Positions 53,487 to 62,914 are shown, counted from the first letter of the stretch. The stretch is 64,000 nucleotides of DNA from Streptomyces fuscichromogenes (GCF_014645815.1 NZ_BMML01000008.1:310001-374000); one strand, 5' to 3'. Made by a program: numbers and translations. Notes: a model not told the origin generated them from the letters alone.

Positions 53487-56405
53487 CTACGAGTCGGTGA
53501 GTCCCGCGGCCGCCTCGGGAGAGCCGCTCGGCTCGTCGAGCCGGTGCAATCTGGTGCGGAGAGACACGGCGAGATCCTCAGCGTCGGCGTGGCCGAGTCG
53601 CTCCAGGACGTCCAGCCCGTCGGTCCACACAGCGCGGGCAGCGTCCGGCTGGCCGGCACTCAGGTGGACGTCCCCAAGGCGCATGACGGTGCCGACCGCG
53701 TACCAGTCGATGCCGCCTCCCTGCTGGAAGATGGCCAGAGCGTCGCGATAGGCAGCGACGGCCTCGTCGTGCCGTCCGAGACGGTGCAGGGCGAAGCCGA
53801 TGCTGTCCCAGCTGTCCGCCGCGCCGCTGTCGTATCCGAGTTCCTGACACAGGACCAGCGCCTGCCGGCAGTGGTCGAGGGCTTGCTGAGGCTGCTCAAG
53901 CAGCGTATGGAACCAGCCGACCGCGTTGAACGCGGTTGCTATCTCCATCCGGATTCGTCTGTCGTCGCCCCCACGGCCCGCATGAGCCTGGAGGAGTTCG
54001 AGCGACCGCTGCGCCGCGTCGAGCCCGGCTTGCGGATCGCCCTTCCGCTCCGCGATCGCGGCCAGACCGCGATAGCTCTCGGCGCAGGCGTTCATGTCAC
54101 CTGATTCGGTGAACAGTTCGATGGACCGCTCGATCTGAACGCGTGCCTCTTCCAAGCGGCCCAGATCCGTCGCGACGGAGCCGAGAGAACGATGGGCATA
54201 GGCCTGGGCAGTCCGGTCACCCAGCCTGCGCGCCGCTTCCATGGCGGCACGGTGTACGGCTTCCCGTTCCCGCGGCAGGCCACGCCGGTACAAATGGTGG
54301 CCCACAGCCCAGGCGAGTTGCCAGGTGTGAACGTCGTACCGGTGGAGGGCGGCCTGTTCGACGGCCGCCAGCAGTACCGCCTCCTCTGCGGTGAACCAGG
54401 CCCGCGCCTTCGCGGGGTCCCCGGCAAAATCCTCGGCACGCATTCCCTCGGCCACGGGCGCCAGTGAGATCAGTGCCCGGTGAAAGGTCAGCGCGACCCC
54501 CTCACGGGCGGTGTGCAGGTAGTGGTCGAACATCCGGTACCGGGCCGCCCGCACTTGATGGGGTGGATCGACTGCCTCGGCCAGTTCGGTGGCGTAGACG
54601 CGCAGCAGGTCGTGGGAGGCATAGCGGCCCGGGGCAGGTTCGTCCACGAGGTGGGCCTGGACGAGTTCGGCCAACAGTTGCCTGACGTGCGGGACGGTGA
54701 GCCCGGCCAGGCTGGCCGCTGCGGGCAGGGCCACATCGGGCCCGGGGTGCAGGCCGAGCAGCCGGAACAAGCGGGCAGCGTCAGGAGTGAGGGCGTGGTA
54801 CGACCAGGAGAAGACGGCGCGCACGTCGGCCGCCGCGTCCGCGTCCTGGAACGCGTCGAGGCTGTCGGCGCTGTCACGCAGTTCAGCGGCGATGGCGGAC
54901 AGCGGGAGAGCGGACCGGGTAGCCGCGCGGGCGGCGGCGACCGCCAGGGCGAGCGGCAGCCGTGCGCACCGCTCGATGATCTCCTCCACCGCGTCCGGTT
55001 CGGCCGCGACCCGGCCGGGCCCCAGGCGCCGGGCGAGCAGCGCACGGGCCTCCAGCATGGAAAGCAGGTCCAGGTGGAGGGGGTGGGCACCGTCCACGGC
55101 GACCAGCCCGGAGAGCCGGTTGCGACTGGTGACGATGACCAGGCAGCCGGGTTCCCCGGGCAGCAGGGGCCGCACCTGCGCGGCGTCGTGGGCGTTGTCC
55201 AGCAGTACGAGCACCCGCTTGCCGGTGAGCAGGGTGCGGTACCGGGCCGCGAGCGCATCGGCGCCTTGCGGCAGCCCGCGCGCCTCGGCACCCAGCGACT
55301 CCAGCAGTGCGCGGAGAGCGTGTTCCGGCGGAACCGGCTGACCGACCGGGTCGAAGCCCCTCAGGTTCAGGTACAGCTGGCCGTCCGGGAAGCGGTCGGC
55401 GACCTGTCGCGCCCAGTGCACCGCGAAGGTGGTCTTGCCGACGCCCGCCATGCCCGCGATGGCACTGATCACCACCGTGCCGTTCGAGGGCAACCGGGCC
55501 ACCTCGGCCAGTTCGGCGTCGCGGCCGACGAAAACCGCGAGGCCGGCGGGCAGTTGGGCCGGGACGCCAGGGGCCTGGGCAGGTTCGGGTGCGGAGGTCC
55601 GGGCGGGTACTGGTACCGGCTCGGCCGGTGCCGACGGAGTGAGGAGCCCGGCGTCGGCCCGCAGAACGCGCTGGTACATCGCCTGCAGTGTCGGGCCGGG
55701 ATCGACCCCCAGCTCGCCGGCGAGCAGTGTCTGCGCCTCGCGGTAGGTGGCGAGGGACGCCGCCTGTCGACCCGACCGGTAGAGGGCGAGCATCAGCAGT
55801 TCCCTGAACCGCTCGTCCAGCGGGTGTTCGGCGACCAGCCCGGTCAGCTCCGCGACCGCCTCCGCATGGGCGCCGAGGTCGAGTTCGGCCGTGAGCCGGG
55901 CCACCTCCGCGGACAGGCGCAGTTCGGCGAGCCGCTGCCGCTGGGCCTGCGCGTACTCGCCCCGGACACCGGCCAGCGCCGTCCCCCGCCACAGACCGAG
56001 CGCGTCCCGCAGGTACCCCACCGCGCCCTTGGTGTCTCCCGCACGTCGCGCCGCCTCGGCTTGGGCGACCAGTTCCCGGAAGGTGCCGACGTCCAACTCG
56101 TGCGGCGAGACGCGGAGCTGATAGCCGTCCCCCGTGGAACGGATCACGGACGACGCGGTGTCCCCGGCGGGCTCCAGCGCCTTCCGCAGGCGGTGGACGT
56201 ATGTCCGCACAATGCCGGGCGCGGTAGCCGGTGCCCGCGTCCCCCACACCGCGTCGATCAGCCCGCTCACCGGCACCTGCGAACCCTCCGCCAGCAGCAG
56301 CACGGCAAGCACCGCCTGCTGTTGGGGCGGACCGAGTTCGATCTCGTCCGAGCCGCGGCACGCCCTGACCGGGCCCAGCACCGCGAACCGTAAGCGCGCT
56401 TCCAA
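53487..56405 (-). CDS. AfsR/SARP-family regulator (BTAD, NB-ARC, TPR) with a TTA codon
   Basis: 972-aa pleiotropic-type activator. TTG at 56405 is chosen because AGGAGG lies seven bases upstream and it starts LEARLRFAVLGPV, the normal SARP opening; the ATG at 56471 overlaps the likely promoter. Domains: winged helix (about 5-95), BTAD (105-250), NB-ARC ATPase with Walker A GMAGVGKTT (318-326) and LVLLDNAHD, then TPR helices from about 650 to the end. The fifth codon is TTA, so bldA control is expected. AfsR-type proteins activate secondary metabolism genes. No biosynthetic cluster is next to it. Confidence 0.9.
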   Translation of the reverse strand: MEARLRFAVLGPVRACRGSDEIELGPPQQQAVLAVLLLAEGSQVPVSGLIDAVWGTRAPATAPGIVRTYVHRLRKALEPAGDTASSVIRSTGDGYQLRVSPHELDVGTFRELVAQAEAARRAGDTKGAVGYLRDALGLWRGTALAGVRGEYAQAQRQRLAELRLSAEVARLTAELDLGAHAEAVAELTGLVAEHPLDERFRELLMLALYRSGRQAASLATYREAQTLLAGELGVDPGPTLQAMYQRVLRADAGLLTPSAPAEPVPVPARTSAPEPAQAPGVPAQLPAGLAVFVGRDAELAEVARLPSNGTVVISAIAGMAGVGKTTFAVHWARQVADRFPDGQLYLNLRGFDPVGQPVPPEHALRALLESLGAEARGLPQGADALAARYRTLLTGKRVLVLLDNAHDAAQVRPLLPGEPGCLVIVTSRNRLSGLVAVDGAHPLHLDLLSMLEARALLARRLGPGRVAAEPDAVEEIIERCARLPLALAVAAARAATRSALPLSAIAAELRDSADSLDAFQDADAAADVRAVFSWSYHALTPDAARLFRLLGLHPGPDVALPAAASLAGLTVPHVRQLLAELVQAHLVDEPAPGRYASHDLLRVYATELAEAVDPPHQVRAARYRMFDHYLHTAREGVALTFHRALISLAPVAEGMRAEDFAGDPAKARAWFTAEEAVLLAAVEQAALHRYDVHTWQLAWAVGHHLYRRGLPREREAVHRAAMEAARRLGDRTAQAYAHRSLGSVATDLGRLEEARVQIERSIELFTESGDMNACAESYRGLAAIAERKGDPQAGLDAAQRSLELLQAHAGRGGDDRRIRMEIATAFNAVGWFHTLLEQPQQALDHCRQALVLCQELGYDSGAADSWDSIGFALHRLGRHDEAVAAYRDALAIFQQGGGIDWYAVGTVMRLGDVHLSAGQPDAARAVWTDGLDVLERLGHADAEDLAVSLRTRLHRLDEPSGSPEAAAGLTDS

Positions 56406-56473
56406 CCGGCTTCCTCCTCGAACGATCCGCATCCGCAGCCAGCCGAAGAGACCGCTTTCTGAGCTAACCATTC

Positions 56474-56491
56474 AAATCAAACAGAGTTCAA
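56474..56491 (-). promoter_or_regulatory. SARP-like heptamer direct repeats, TTGAACT-N4-TTGATTT
   Basis: Two heptamers 11 bp apart on the minus strand, followed by TTAGCT. The spacing is that of SARP boxes (heptamers with 4-bp spacers just upstream of -10). It lies about 70 bp before the TTG start and suggests autoregulation (inference). Confidence 0.4.
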
Positions 56492-56632
56492 GCGGCTCGC
56501 CCTGACTCGGTGGTGCGACTGTCCTCGACACGAGCACGACGGTGCGGCCTTGCGATCCGCACGGGCGCCGAAGCTCCGGCTCCCGTCGGGATCCCAGGCA
56601 ACGGGGCCACCTTCCGGGCATCCCTTGTCGAG

Positions 56633-56651
56633 AAGTCCCGGAAAAATCGCC
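56633..56651. repeat. 11-bp phased repeat, degenerate (site 3)
   Basis: AAGTCCCGGAA then AAATCGCC, 11 bp apart, preceded by CTTGTCGAG. At site 2 the same unit is preceded by CTCGACAAG, its reverse complement. Confidence 0.4.
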
Positions 56652-56680
56652 CAGGTTGACACGGGTCACGGGGAAGGCGA

Positions 56681-56719
56681 AGCCGCGCCCGCCCGGACAG
56701 AGCGTCCGGGCGGGCGCGG
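56681..56719. terminator. Strong terminator after the kelch gene
   Basis: Perfect 17-bp arms (56681-56697, 56703-56719) with an AGAGC loop, just past the kelch gene stop. Confidence 0.8.
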
Positions 56720-56739
56720 CATGAGCGGTTGCCGGTGGG

Positions 56740-58173
56740 TCAGGTGGCGGCCAACGCCAGGTCGGCCGTCGTGGCGCGGCCCGGCGGAAGGGTCACCTCC
56801 TTGATTGCCGGGCGGTGGCCGGCGGCCGAGGCCGTGATCCGCACCGGGCTCGGGCGGGCGTCCAGCCAGAGGTCGTAGTGGCCGTCGGAATCGGTGCGTA
56901 CGGTGTGCGCGTGTTGGCCGCAGCCGGTCGTCGCGGCGTGCGTCACCGGGCAGACCAGGACAGTGGCTCCGACGAGCGGTGCCCCCGTGTGCCGGTCGGT
57001 GACCGTTCCGGAGAGATGCCCCCAGGAACGCGGGTTCGTGGCCTTGAGGCTGACCTCGACCGATGCTCCGTCGTAGGGGGCGTCGGTGTTGTAGGTGAGC
57101 CGCGCGGTGTACGTGCCGGCCGTGGCCACGGCAGAGGCGTCCGCGCGGACGGTGACGGTGGTGGAGCGGCCGGGGGCGAGGTCGAACGAGGTCCTGTCCG
57201 CCGACAGCCAGCTGACGTCGTCGCCGTCGCACTGGTCGCGTCCGGGCAGCACCTCGGCCGAGGAGGCGGTGTCGTTGTCCGAGGTCATGCCGCCGATGCG
57301 GTAGATCCCGCAGCCGCCGCCGGCTCGGAACACGGCGGAGCCGGCGTTGGGCAGGCTGGACCAGATGTCGGACACCGGGTCGTATGCGACGACGGTGTTG
57401 GCTGCGTCCGTTCCGACGATGCCGCCGACCACCTGGAGTTTGCCGTCGTTCCCGCTGGCGGTGGCGCCCCAGCGCGTGTCGGGCATGTCGGCCGCACGGG
57501 TCCAGGTGTCGGCGGCGGGGTGGTACGCGTAGAGCGTGGCGCGGGCACCGTCCGCACTCCAGCCGCCGGCGACGTACATGGTCCCGTTGATGAACGCCCC
57601 GCCGGGTGACTCCAGGGCCTCGGGGATGTCGGCGATGGGTGTCCAGGTGTCGGTGGCCGGGTCGTGCACATAGCTGCTGGTGAGGAACTTCCCGCCGATG
57701 ATTCCGGAGACTCCTGCGACGGAGTACACCTTGCCCTGGTAGGTGCCCACCGCGTTGTCCATGACGGGCTCGGGGTAGTCGGCGATGCCGGTCCAGGGCC
57801 CGGTCGACGCCGATGTCGTGGGCGGCGGGTCGTTCGACGTGCTCTTCGCGCCCGAGGGGCCGTAACTCAGCGGTCCGGGTGAGTAGTTGCCCTTGACGCG
57901 CACCGTCGGGGCGCCCGCCGAGGAGTCCGACGTGGTCGTGGAGGTGCCGTCGGGTGAGGTGTAACCGGTGCTCTGCTCGCCGAGGTTGACATGCAGCGGC
58001 GCCTGCCCCGTGTTGGTGAAGGTGATCTTCTTGCCGACTGATCCGCCCAGTGACTCGTTGACCGGGAGTCTGCTCGAACTCACCGCCAGGCGGCTCGCCT
58101 TGAGCGGGCGGCGGCCGTCCGGTACGTGTGCCGTCCGGCGGGGGCGCTGAACAGCCGGTAGTAGCGCGCGCAC
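56740..58173 (-). pseudogene. Kelch-repeat and CarboxypepD_reg protein, missing its N-terminal part
   Basis: About 477 residues. An immunoglobulin-like strand region (ITFTNTGQAPLHVNLGEQ) is followed by five kelch-like blades (YQGKVYSVAGVSG, NGTMYVAGGWSADG, NDGKLQVVGGIVG). A further Ig-like domain (RSTTVTVRADAS) and a C-terminal carboxypeptidase-regulatory-like fold (LSGTVTDRHTGAPLVGATV) complete it. This is the C-terminal arrangement of large secreted Streptomyces subtilases; the protease domain and signal peptide are absent. The nearest start, GTG 58173, has no ribosome site. It ends at a strong terminator. Probably a deletion remnant. Confidence 0.68.
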
Positions 58174-58244
58174 GTCTTGAGGACAGCAGGGAGGACGGCA
58201 AGGGGCACCCTTTTCGTCGATTTCAGGACCCGGTCGGGCCGAGA

Positions 58245-58469
58245 TCAGAGGGGTTCGTAACCGCTGTACGACTCGTCCGCGCAGGCGGCGTCTGCCGTCG
58301 TGCCGTCGACAGGTACGTCCGGTGCGGCGGGCGTCGGTTCGGGGTGTCGCTCTCCGGCGGGCGGCACGTCGGTGTGCTGCGGTCCGGTGGCGGCGCCGGC
58401 GGGACTGTCGGCGCCGCCCGCACAGGCGCTCGGTGCGCCGGGCTCGGGTTCGGGGGGTGTGCTGCTCAT
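58245..58469 (-). CDS. Small acidic Pro/Ala-rich hypothetical protein
   Basis: 74 aa, low complexity (TPPEPEPGAP, then DSPAGAATGPQ, ending DESYSGYEPL). GGAGAGG lies about 14 bases before the ATG at 58469, a long spacing. No homology recognised; it may be a chance frame in the scar between the kelch remnant and the orphan effector domain. Confidence 0.3.
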   Translation of the reverse strand: MSSTPPEPEPGAPSACAGGADSPAGAATGPQHTDVPPAGERHPEPTPAAPDVPVDGTTADAACADESYSGYEPL

Positions 58470-58542
58470 CCGACGGATGGATGCCTCTCCGGTCATGGCC
58501 AGGTGAAGGCGGGCTCGCGGGATCCTGCGCCAGCTGAGTCTG

Positions 58543-59187
58543 ATGCACAAGCTCGTGTCGATGTCCGACGACGACCGTGACCGGCTCATCGACCAGTTCT
58601 GGGACTTCGTGACCGACGGCCTGGACGTCCATCCCAGCTATGTGGAGGGGCTGCAGAGTCGGCGGCCGCGGCTGCCCGAGGAGCCGTCCACCGAGCAGTT
58701 GGAGGCCTGGATCGAACTCGCCGAGATCGTGCAGGACGCGGAGTTCCGCACGGCGCTGCGGGACTTCTTCCACCGCACCTTCGGCACCGAGAAGGGCAGG
58801 CTGATGGCTTCGCCGGAGATGATGGACCGCTTCGAGAGGCACCGCCTGCTTCGCCTGGAGGCACGGGCCGCCCAGCAGGCAGGCGTGCCCGCGGAGTCGC
58901 CGCAGGCCCGGGACATCGCCGAGCGTGTGGCCGCCGACTCGGCGGAACTGGTCTCCGCCATGACCGGGGAGCACGACATCGACAAGGCCCGGCGCAGCAT
59001 CGTCGAGTTCGACCCGAACGGCAGGGCGGCACAGTGGGTGGCCGGGTCGACCGGCCTGAAGCTGCTGACCAGATACCTTTCCCTGGTGGCGACGGTCAAC
59101 GGCACGCCCAAGCCGGACCTGGACCCGGACCGGGCGGCGGCACTCCGCGAGTGGACGGCCACGGCCCTGCGCCAGGGCACAGGTTGA
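58543..59187 (+). CDS. Orphan MerR-type effector domain, no DNA-binding part
   Basis: 214-aa protein matching the C-terminal part of the MerR regulator at 63175-64000: LSLMHKLVSMSDDDRDRL against MTLMNKLARLSAAERKRI, and EQLEAWIELAEIVQDAEFR against EQVDAWVELAELVQDPEFR. Similarity continues upstream of the ATG to a stop at 58504, so the gene is a 5'-truncated paralogue that lost its HTH. It has no obvious ribosome site. It could still make a stand-alone ligand-binding or decoy domain, or be a pseudogene. Confidence 0.65.
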   Translation: MHKLVSMSDDDRDRLIDQFWDFVTDGLDVHPSYVEGLQSRRPRLPEEPSTEQLEAWIELAEIVQDAEFRTALRDFFHRTFGTEKGRLMASPEMMDRFERHRLLRLEARAAQQAGVPAESPQARDIAERVAADSAELVSAMTGEHDIDKARRSIVEFDPNGRAAQWVAGSTGLKLLTRYLSLVATVNGTPKPDLDPDRAAALREWTATALRQGTG

Positions 59188-59289
59188 GCATGGCCGCTCC
59201 GCAGACTCACCCGCGTGACACGGCGAGGACCGGGAGTTCGGCACAGGGCCGTACCGGATGCACGGCTCGCTGCCCGGGGTGGTGGTCGG

Positions 59290-60183
59290 TCAGCCTGTGG
59301 TCAGCCATGCGCGGGTGCCGAACGAGGCGCAGGCGTGGGAGGCGACCGTCGCGGCCCGTGACAGGGCCTCGGCGAAGGCCGGTCCGTCGATCCGGTCGGG
59401 TCCGCTCAGGTGGTAGGCGAGGGCACCGTGCAGGACGTCGCCCGCGCCCAGCGTGTCCACCACGCGCGTCTCGGGAACCCCGACGAGACCACCGCCGCCG
59501 GGGCCCGCCCACACGATCGGCGCCGCGCCGCCGGTGACCGCCGCCCAGACCACCCCGTGGTCGCGGAGGAACTCCATGGTCTCGGCGGGTGAAGCGGTAC
59601 CGGGCGGGTGGAAGTCCGCGGAGCACACGGCGACGTCGGTCGACGGCAGCAGCCGCTCCGTGCCGTCCTTCCAGCTGCCCGCGTCGAGGACGGTGAGCCG
59701 GCCGGCCGAGCGGGCGACGTGCGCGGCTTCGACGGCCAGCGCCAGGTGATGCCCGTCGAACTCGGCGATGTCGCACGCCACCAGCTCTTCCAGGTCGGCC
59801 GGGGCCCGCAGCCGGTGCCCGGTCGCGTTGGTCGAGGCGACCGCACGTTCCCCGGTCGACGCGGTCACCAGGACCGAGGACACCGCGGGCGGGTGCGTGG
59901 ACTCGGCGGCCAGGTCCCGGACGCGTACGCCGAGCGCGTCGAGGTCCGCCCGCACGCCGAGCGCCAGCGGATGCGAGCCGAGGCCCGTGAGCAGCCGGGG
60001 CAGGCCGCCCAGCCGGCCGAAGGCCACGGCCGCGCCGGTGGCCGGGCCGCCCGCCGCGACCACCTGGTCACGGGCCGTCAGTTTCTCGTCCGGCCCCGGT
60101 ACCCGGTCCACCAGCTGGACGACGTCCAGGGTGCACAGCCCCACGAACAGGCCCTCCGGCCGCCGCCCCGCCACCGGCCCCAT
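59290..60183 (-). CDS. PfkB-family carbohydrate/nucleoside kinase
   Basis: 297-aa sugar kinase. ATG at 60183 follows AGGAGG. The N-terminal PfkB block is GGPATGAAVAFGRLGG and the ATP and catalytic block is VVDTLGAGDVLHGALAYHLS, where the Asp of GAGD is the general base. The shape resembles ribokinase or ketohexokinase-like members. Substrate unknown. Divergent from the PLC gene by 164 bp. Confidence 0.88.
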   Translation of the reverse strand: MGPVAGRRPEGLFVGLCTLDVVQLVDRVPGPDEKLTARDQVVAAGGPATGAAVAFGRLGGLPRLLTGLGSHPLALGVRADLDALGVRVRDLAAESTHPPAVSSVLVTASTGERAVASTNATGHRLRAPADLEELVACDIAEFDGHHLALAVEAAHVARSAGRLTVLDAGSWKDGTERLLPSTDVAVCSADFHPPGTASPAETMEFLRDHGVVWAAVTGGAAPIVWAGPGGGGLVGVPETRVVDTLGAGDVLHGALAYHLSGPDRIDGPAFAEALSRAATVASHACASFGTRAWLTTG

Positions 60184-60347
60184 CCGCCAGCACCTCCTCC
60201 GGCCTCGGCATCCGCCGCTCAGCGTACGTGCGGCCGCCCGGGTCCCGAGGGAGTTACGGAGGCCGATGTTCCTCCAGGGGCTACCGATCAGTAACCGTCT
60301 GCTTCTACGCTGCCGCCAACTCACCACCAAAACAAGGGAGTTGGGTC

Positions 60348-61391
60348 ATGCGCATACTGAGACGGCTGGCGGCGGTCCTGGCTGCCGGCGCCCTGTTCGT
60401 GATGGCGGGCTCCGCCGCGCACGCGGACCCGGACCTGAACGCGGCGAAGTTCTCCGAGACCACGAGCGTCGGCACGCACAACGCGTACGACAGGGCCAAG
60501 TACACGTACTGGGCGCAGGCCCTGGACTCCGGCGCCTCGTTGCTGGAGCTGGACGTGTACGTCGACAGCATCAGCAAGCGGTGGCGGGTCAGCCACAGCA
60601 ACCCGTGGGGCAACGACAACAACTGCGAATACGCCAACACGCCGAGCCAGTTGTACAGCAAGAGCACCAGCCAGGACCTCGGCAGCTGCCTGGACAACAT
60701 GGCCGCCTGGGAGCAGCTGCACCCGGACCACGCGCCCATCGTCGTCAAGGTCGAGATGAAGGTCGGATTCAACCAGACCATCGGCCTCGGGCCCACCGCG
60801 TTCGACACGCTGGTGTCGCAGAAGCTCGGCAGCAGCGTGTACAAGCCCGCCGACCTGCTCGGCTCGTCGTACGCCACGCTCGACGCCGCCGCCAAGGCCG
60901 ACGCCTGGCCCACCCGCGACCAGTTGAAGGGCAAGTTCATCTTCGAACTGATCCCGGGCACGGTGGAGGAGGCCAACCCGTTCGACCACTACTGGACGGA
61001 CCAGGAGTACGGCGACCACCTGCGGGACCTGTCCGCCGCCGGGAACATCTCGCAGGCCCAGGCCTTCCCCGCCGTCCTGGGCGCCGCCGCCGGGGATCCC
61101 CGGACCAGCAGGTACGACGCCTCCATCCAGCCCTGGTTCGTGTTCTTCGACGGCGACGCGGCGACGTACGTGAACAACGGCTACGACACGTCGTTCTACG
61201 CCACGAACCACTACATCCTGATCATGACGGACGCCTACAACGTCTCACCGGCGATCTCCTCGACGGCTCCGACCGACGCCGAGGTCGCGGCCCGGCTGGC
61301 GCTGCTGGCCGCCGACCACGCCAGCATCATCACCTCCGACTGGTCGACGAAGTCGGCGGCCGTGCTCGGCGAGGTGGCGGCCCGGAGCTGA
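60348..61391 (+). CDS. Secreted PI-PLC-like phosphodiesterase (Ca-dependent type)
   Basis: 347-aa exported protein with a signal peptide of about 26 residues (AVLAAGALFVMAGSAAHA). Catalytic features of the PI-PLC-like TIM barrel: His44 (SVGTHNAYD), Glu67/Asp69 (LLELDVYVD) and His83 (WRVSHSNPW), then KVEMKVGF and FIFELIPGT. Streptomyces homologues include Ca2+-dependent phosphatidylinositol phospholipase C. GGGAG precedes the ATG. Confidence 0.88.
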   Translation: MRILRRLAAVLAAGALFVMAGSAAHADPDLNAAKFSETTSVGTHNAYDRAKYTYWAQALDSGASLLELDVYVDSISKRWRVSHSNPWGNDNNCEYANTPSQLYSKSTSQDLGSCLDNMAAWEQLHPDHAPIVVKVEMKVGFNQTIGLGPTAFDTLVSQKLGSSVYKPADLLGSSYATLDAAAKADAWPTRDQLKGKFIFELIPGTVEEANPFDHYWTDQEYGDHLRDLSAAGNISQAQAFPAVLGAAAGDPRTSRYDASIQPWFVFFDGDAATYVNNGYDTSFYATNHYILIMTDAYNVSPAISSTAPTDAEVAARLALLAADHASIITSDWSTKSAAVLGEVAARS

Positions 61392-61491
61392 CAATTCACG
61401 CGCACACGGGGATCCCGGGCGCCGGGACGGGGAATACGACATACGCAGTTGCAATTCGTGTCACCCCACGGGCACCAAGGAGCCACCGCAC

Positions 61492-62052
61492 ATGCTGCAC
61501 GGAATCGACGTGAGCGCCTACCAGTCCTCCGCCTACGACACGGACGGCCTCTCCTTCGTCTTCATCAAGGCGACGGAGGGGCGTTCGTACGTGAACCCGA
61601 AACTCGCCGCCCAGACGAAGACCGGGCGCGACGCCGGACTGGTCGTCGGCTTCTACCACTTCCTCTGGCCCGGCGACCTCACCGCCCAGGCCGAGTACTT
61701 CGTCCGGCACGCCCCCGAGAGGGCGGGCGAGATCCTCGCCGTCGACTGGGAGACCACCGGCGACGGCACGCACGCGAGCAACGCCGAGAAGGACTCGTTC
61801 ATCCGCAAGGTGAAGGCGCTGCGGCCGGACAACCGGGTGATCCTCTACTCGAACCGCGACTACTGGCTGACCGTCGACACCACCTCGTACGCCGGCGACG
61901 GCCTCTGGATCGCCGACTACGTCAGCGCCGGCCACCCCCGCATCAGGGCCGACTGGCTCTTCCACCAGTACACCAGCGACCCGCACGACAAGAACGTGGC
62001 CGACTTCGCCGACCGGGCCGCACTCAGGGCCTGGGCGGCGAAGGACGACTGA
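61492..62052 (+). CDS. GH25 family muramidase-like protein
   Basis: 186-aa glycoside hydrolase 25 domain alone. Catalytic acidic residues are Asp6 (GIDVSAYQ), Asp85 and Glu87 (AVDWETTGDG). FVFIKATEG and YSNRDYW are family blocks. No signal peptide is visible, so it may be released by lysis or act after transfer, unlike most secreted GH25 lysozymes. AAGGAG precedes the ATG. Confidence 0.88.
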   Translation: MLHGIDVSAYQSSAYDTDGLSFVFIKATEGRSYVNPKLAAQTKTGRDAGLVVGFYHFLWPGDLTAQAEYFVRHAPERAGEILAVDWETTGDGTHASNAEKDSFIRKVKALRPDNRVILYSNRDYWLTVDTTSYAGDGLWIADYVSAGHPRIRADWLFHQYTSDPHDKNVADFADRAALRAWAAKDD

Positions 62053-62105
62053 GCGTCCGGTCCGTCCGGTCCGTCCGGTCGCGCCGGGGGGCGAGGGCGG
62101 AGCCG

Positions 62106-62768
62106 TCAGCCGCGGAAGCCCTCCGGGCGCTCCGGGGACGCCTCCGCCAGAGCCTTGCGCACCCCCTCGACGTCCGCCCGCAGGCCGTACACCGGGGTGC
62201 CCGGCTGCTGGCGCCAGGAGTCGTCGATGCCGCCGTTGTCGACCGTGTCGAAGCCGAGTTCGTCGATCAGGTCACGGACGACCCGCTTGGCGGCCGCGTC
62301 GTCGCCGGAGACCGGGAGGGCCTGGCGGTCGGGGTCGCCCGCGGGGAGGTGGCGGTCCAGGATGTCCTGGGCGAAGGTGCCGTTGAAGGCCTTGATCACG
62401 GGGTGCCCGATCTGCCGTTCGGTCCAGCGGCTCTCCGTGATGCCCTCGTCCTCGATACCGGCGATCCGGCCGTCCCGCTCCCGCGGGTAGTAGTTGTTGG
62501 TGTCGATCACGGCCACGTCGTCCGCGGCGCCGTCCAGGAGGCCGGAGGGCAGGCCCGGGACCGCCTTGACCGGGACCGTGACCACCACGACCTCGGCGCC
62601 GCGCGCGGCCTCCTCGGCCCGTACGGGCGTCGCTCCCGTCTCCTCGGCCAGTGCGGCGAGCGTCTCGGGGCCCCGCGAGTTGGCCACGGACACGTCGTGG
62701 CCGAGGGCGGCCAGCCGCCGGGTGAGGTTGCCGCCGATGTGGCCCGCGCCGATGATGCCGATCTTCAT
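62106..62768 (-). CDS. F420/NADP-oxidoreductase-family reductase
   Basis: 220-aa dinucleotide-binding protein. ATG at 62768 follows AAAGG. The N-terminal Rossmann motif is KIGIIGAGHIGGNLTRRL, with NSRG after beta-2 suggesting NADP. DTNNYYPRERDGRI and VIKAFNGTFAQDIL match the family that reduces F420 with NADPH or acts as a related NADP reductase. Convergent with the muramidase gene. Confidence 0.85.
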   Translation of the reverse strand: MKIGIIGAGHIGGNLTRRLAALGHDVSVANSRGPETLAALAEETGATPVRAEEAARGAEVVVVTVPVKAVPGLPSGLLDGAADDVAVIDTNNYYPRERDGRIAGIEDEGITESRWTERQIGHPVIKAFNGTFAQDILDRHLPAGDPDRQALPVSGDDAAAKRVVRDLIDELGFDTVDNGGIDDSWRQQPGTPVYGLRADVEGVRKALAEASPERPEGFRG

Positions 62769-62874
62769 GACACGCCTTTCGAGAGTCCATGCACTTGCAT
62801 GCATATGCTGCTGTGCGGCATCAACCCCGGGCCCGCGTGACCTATTCCGCCGTTGCGCCGTCCGGGACGAGAAA

Positions 62875-62900
62875 GGGGGCCCGCGATCCGGCGGGCCCCC
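62875..62900. terminator. Terminator hairpin after the EF-hand gene
   Basis: GGGGGCCCGC and GCGGGCCCCC arms (10 bp) around a 6-base loop, 15 bp past the EF-hand gene stop. Confidence 0.75.
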
Positions 62901-62914
62901 TGCGCTCCTGGCGC

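Noticed and set aside
47814..56405. Secondary-metabolite gene cluster
   Set aside because: Three regulators and a haloperoxidase-type hydrolase but no PKS, NRPS, terpene or RiPP enzymes; two genes are broken.
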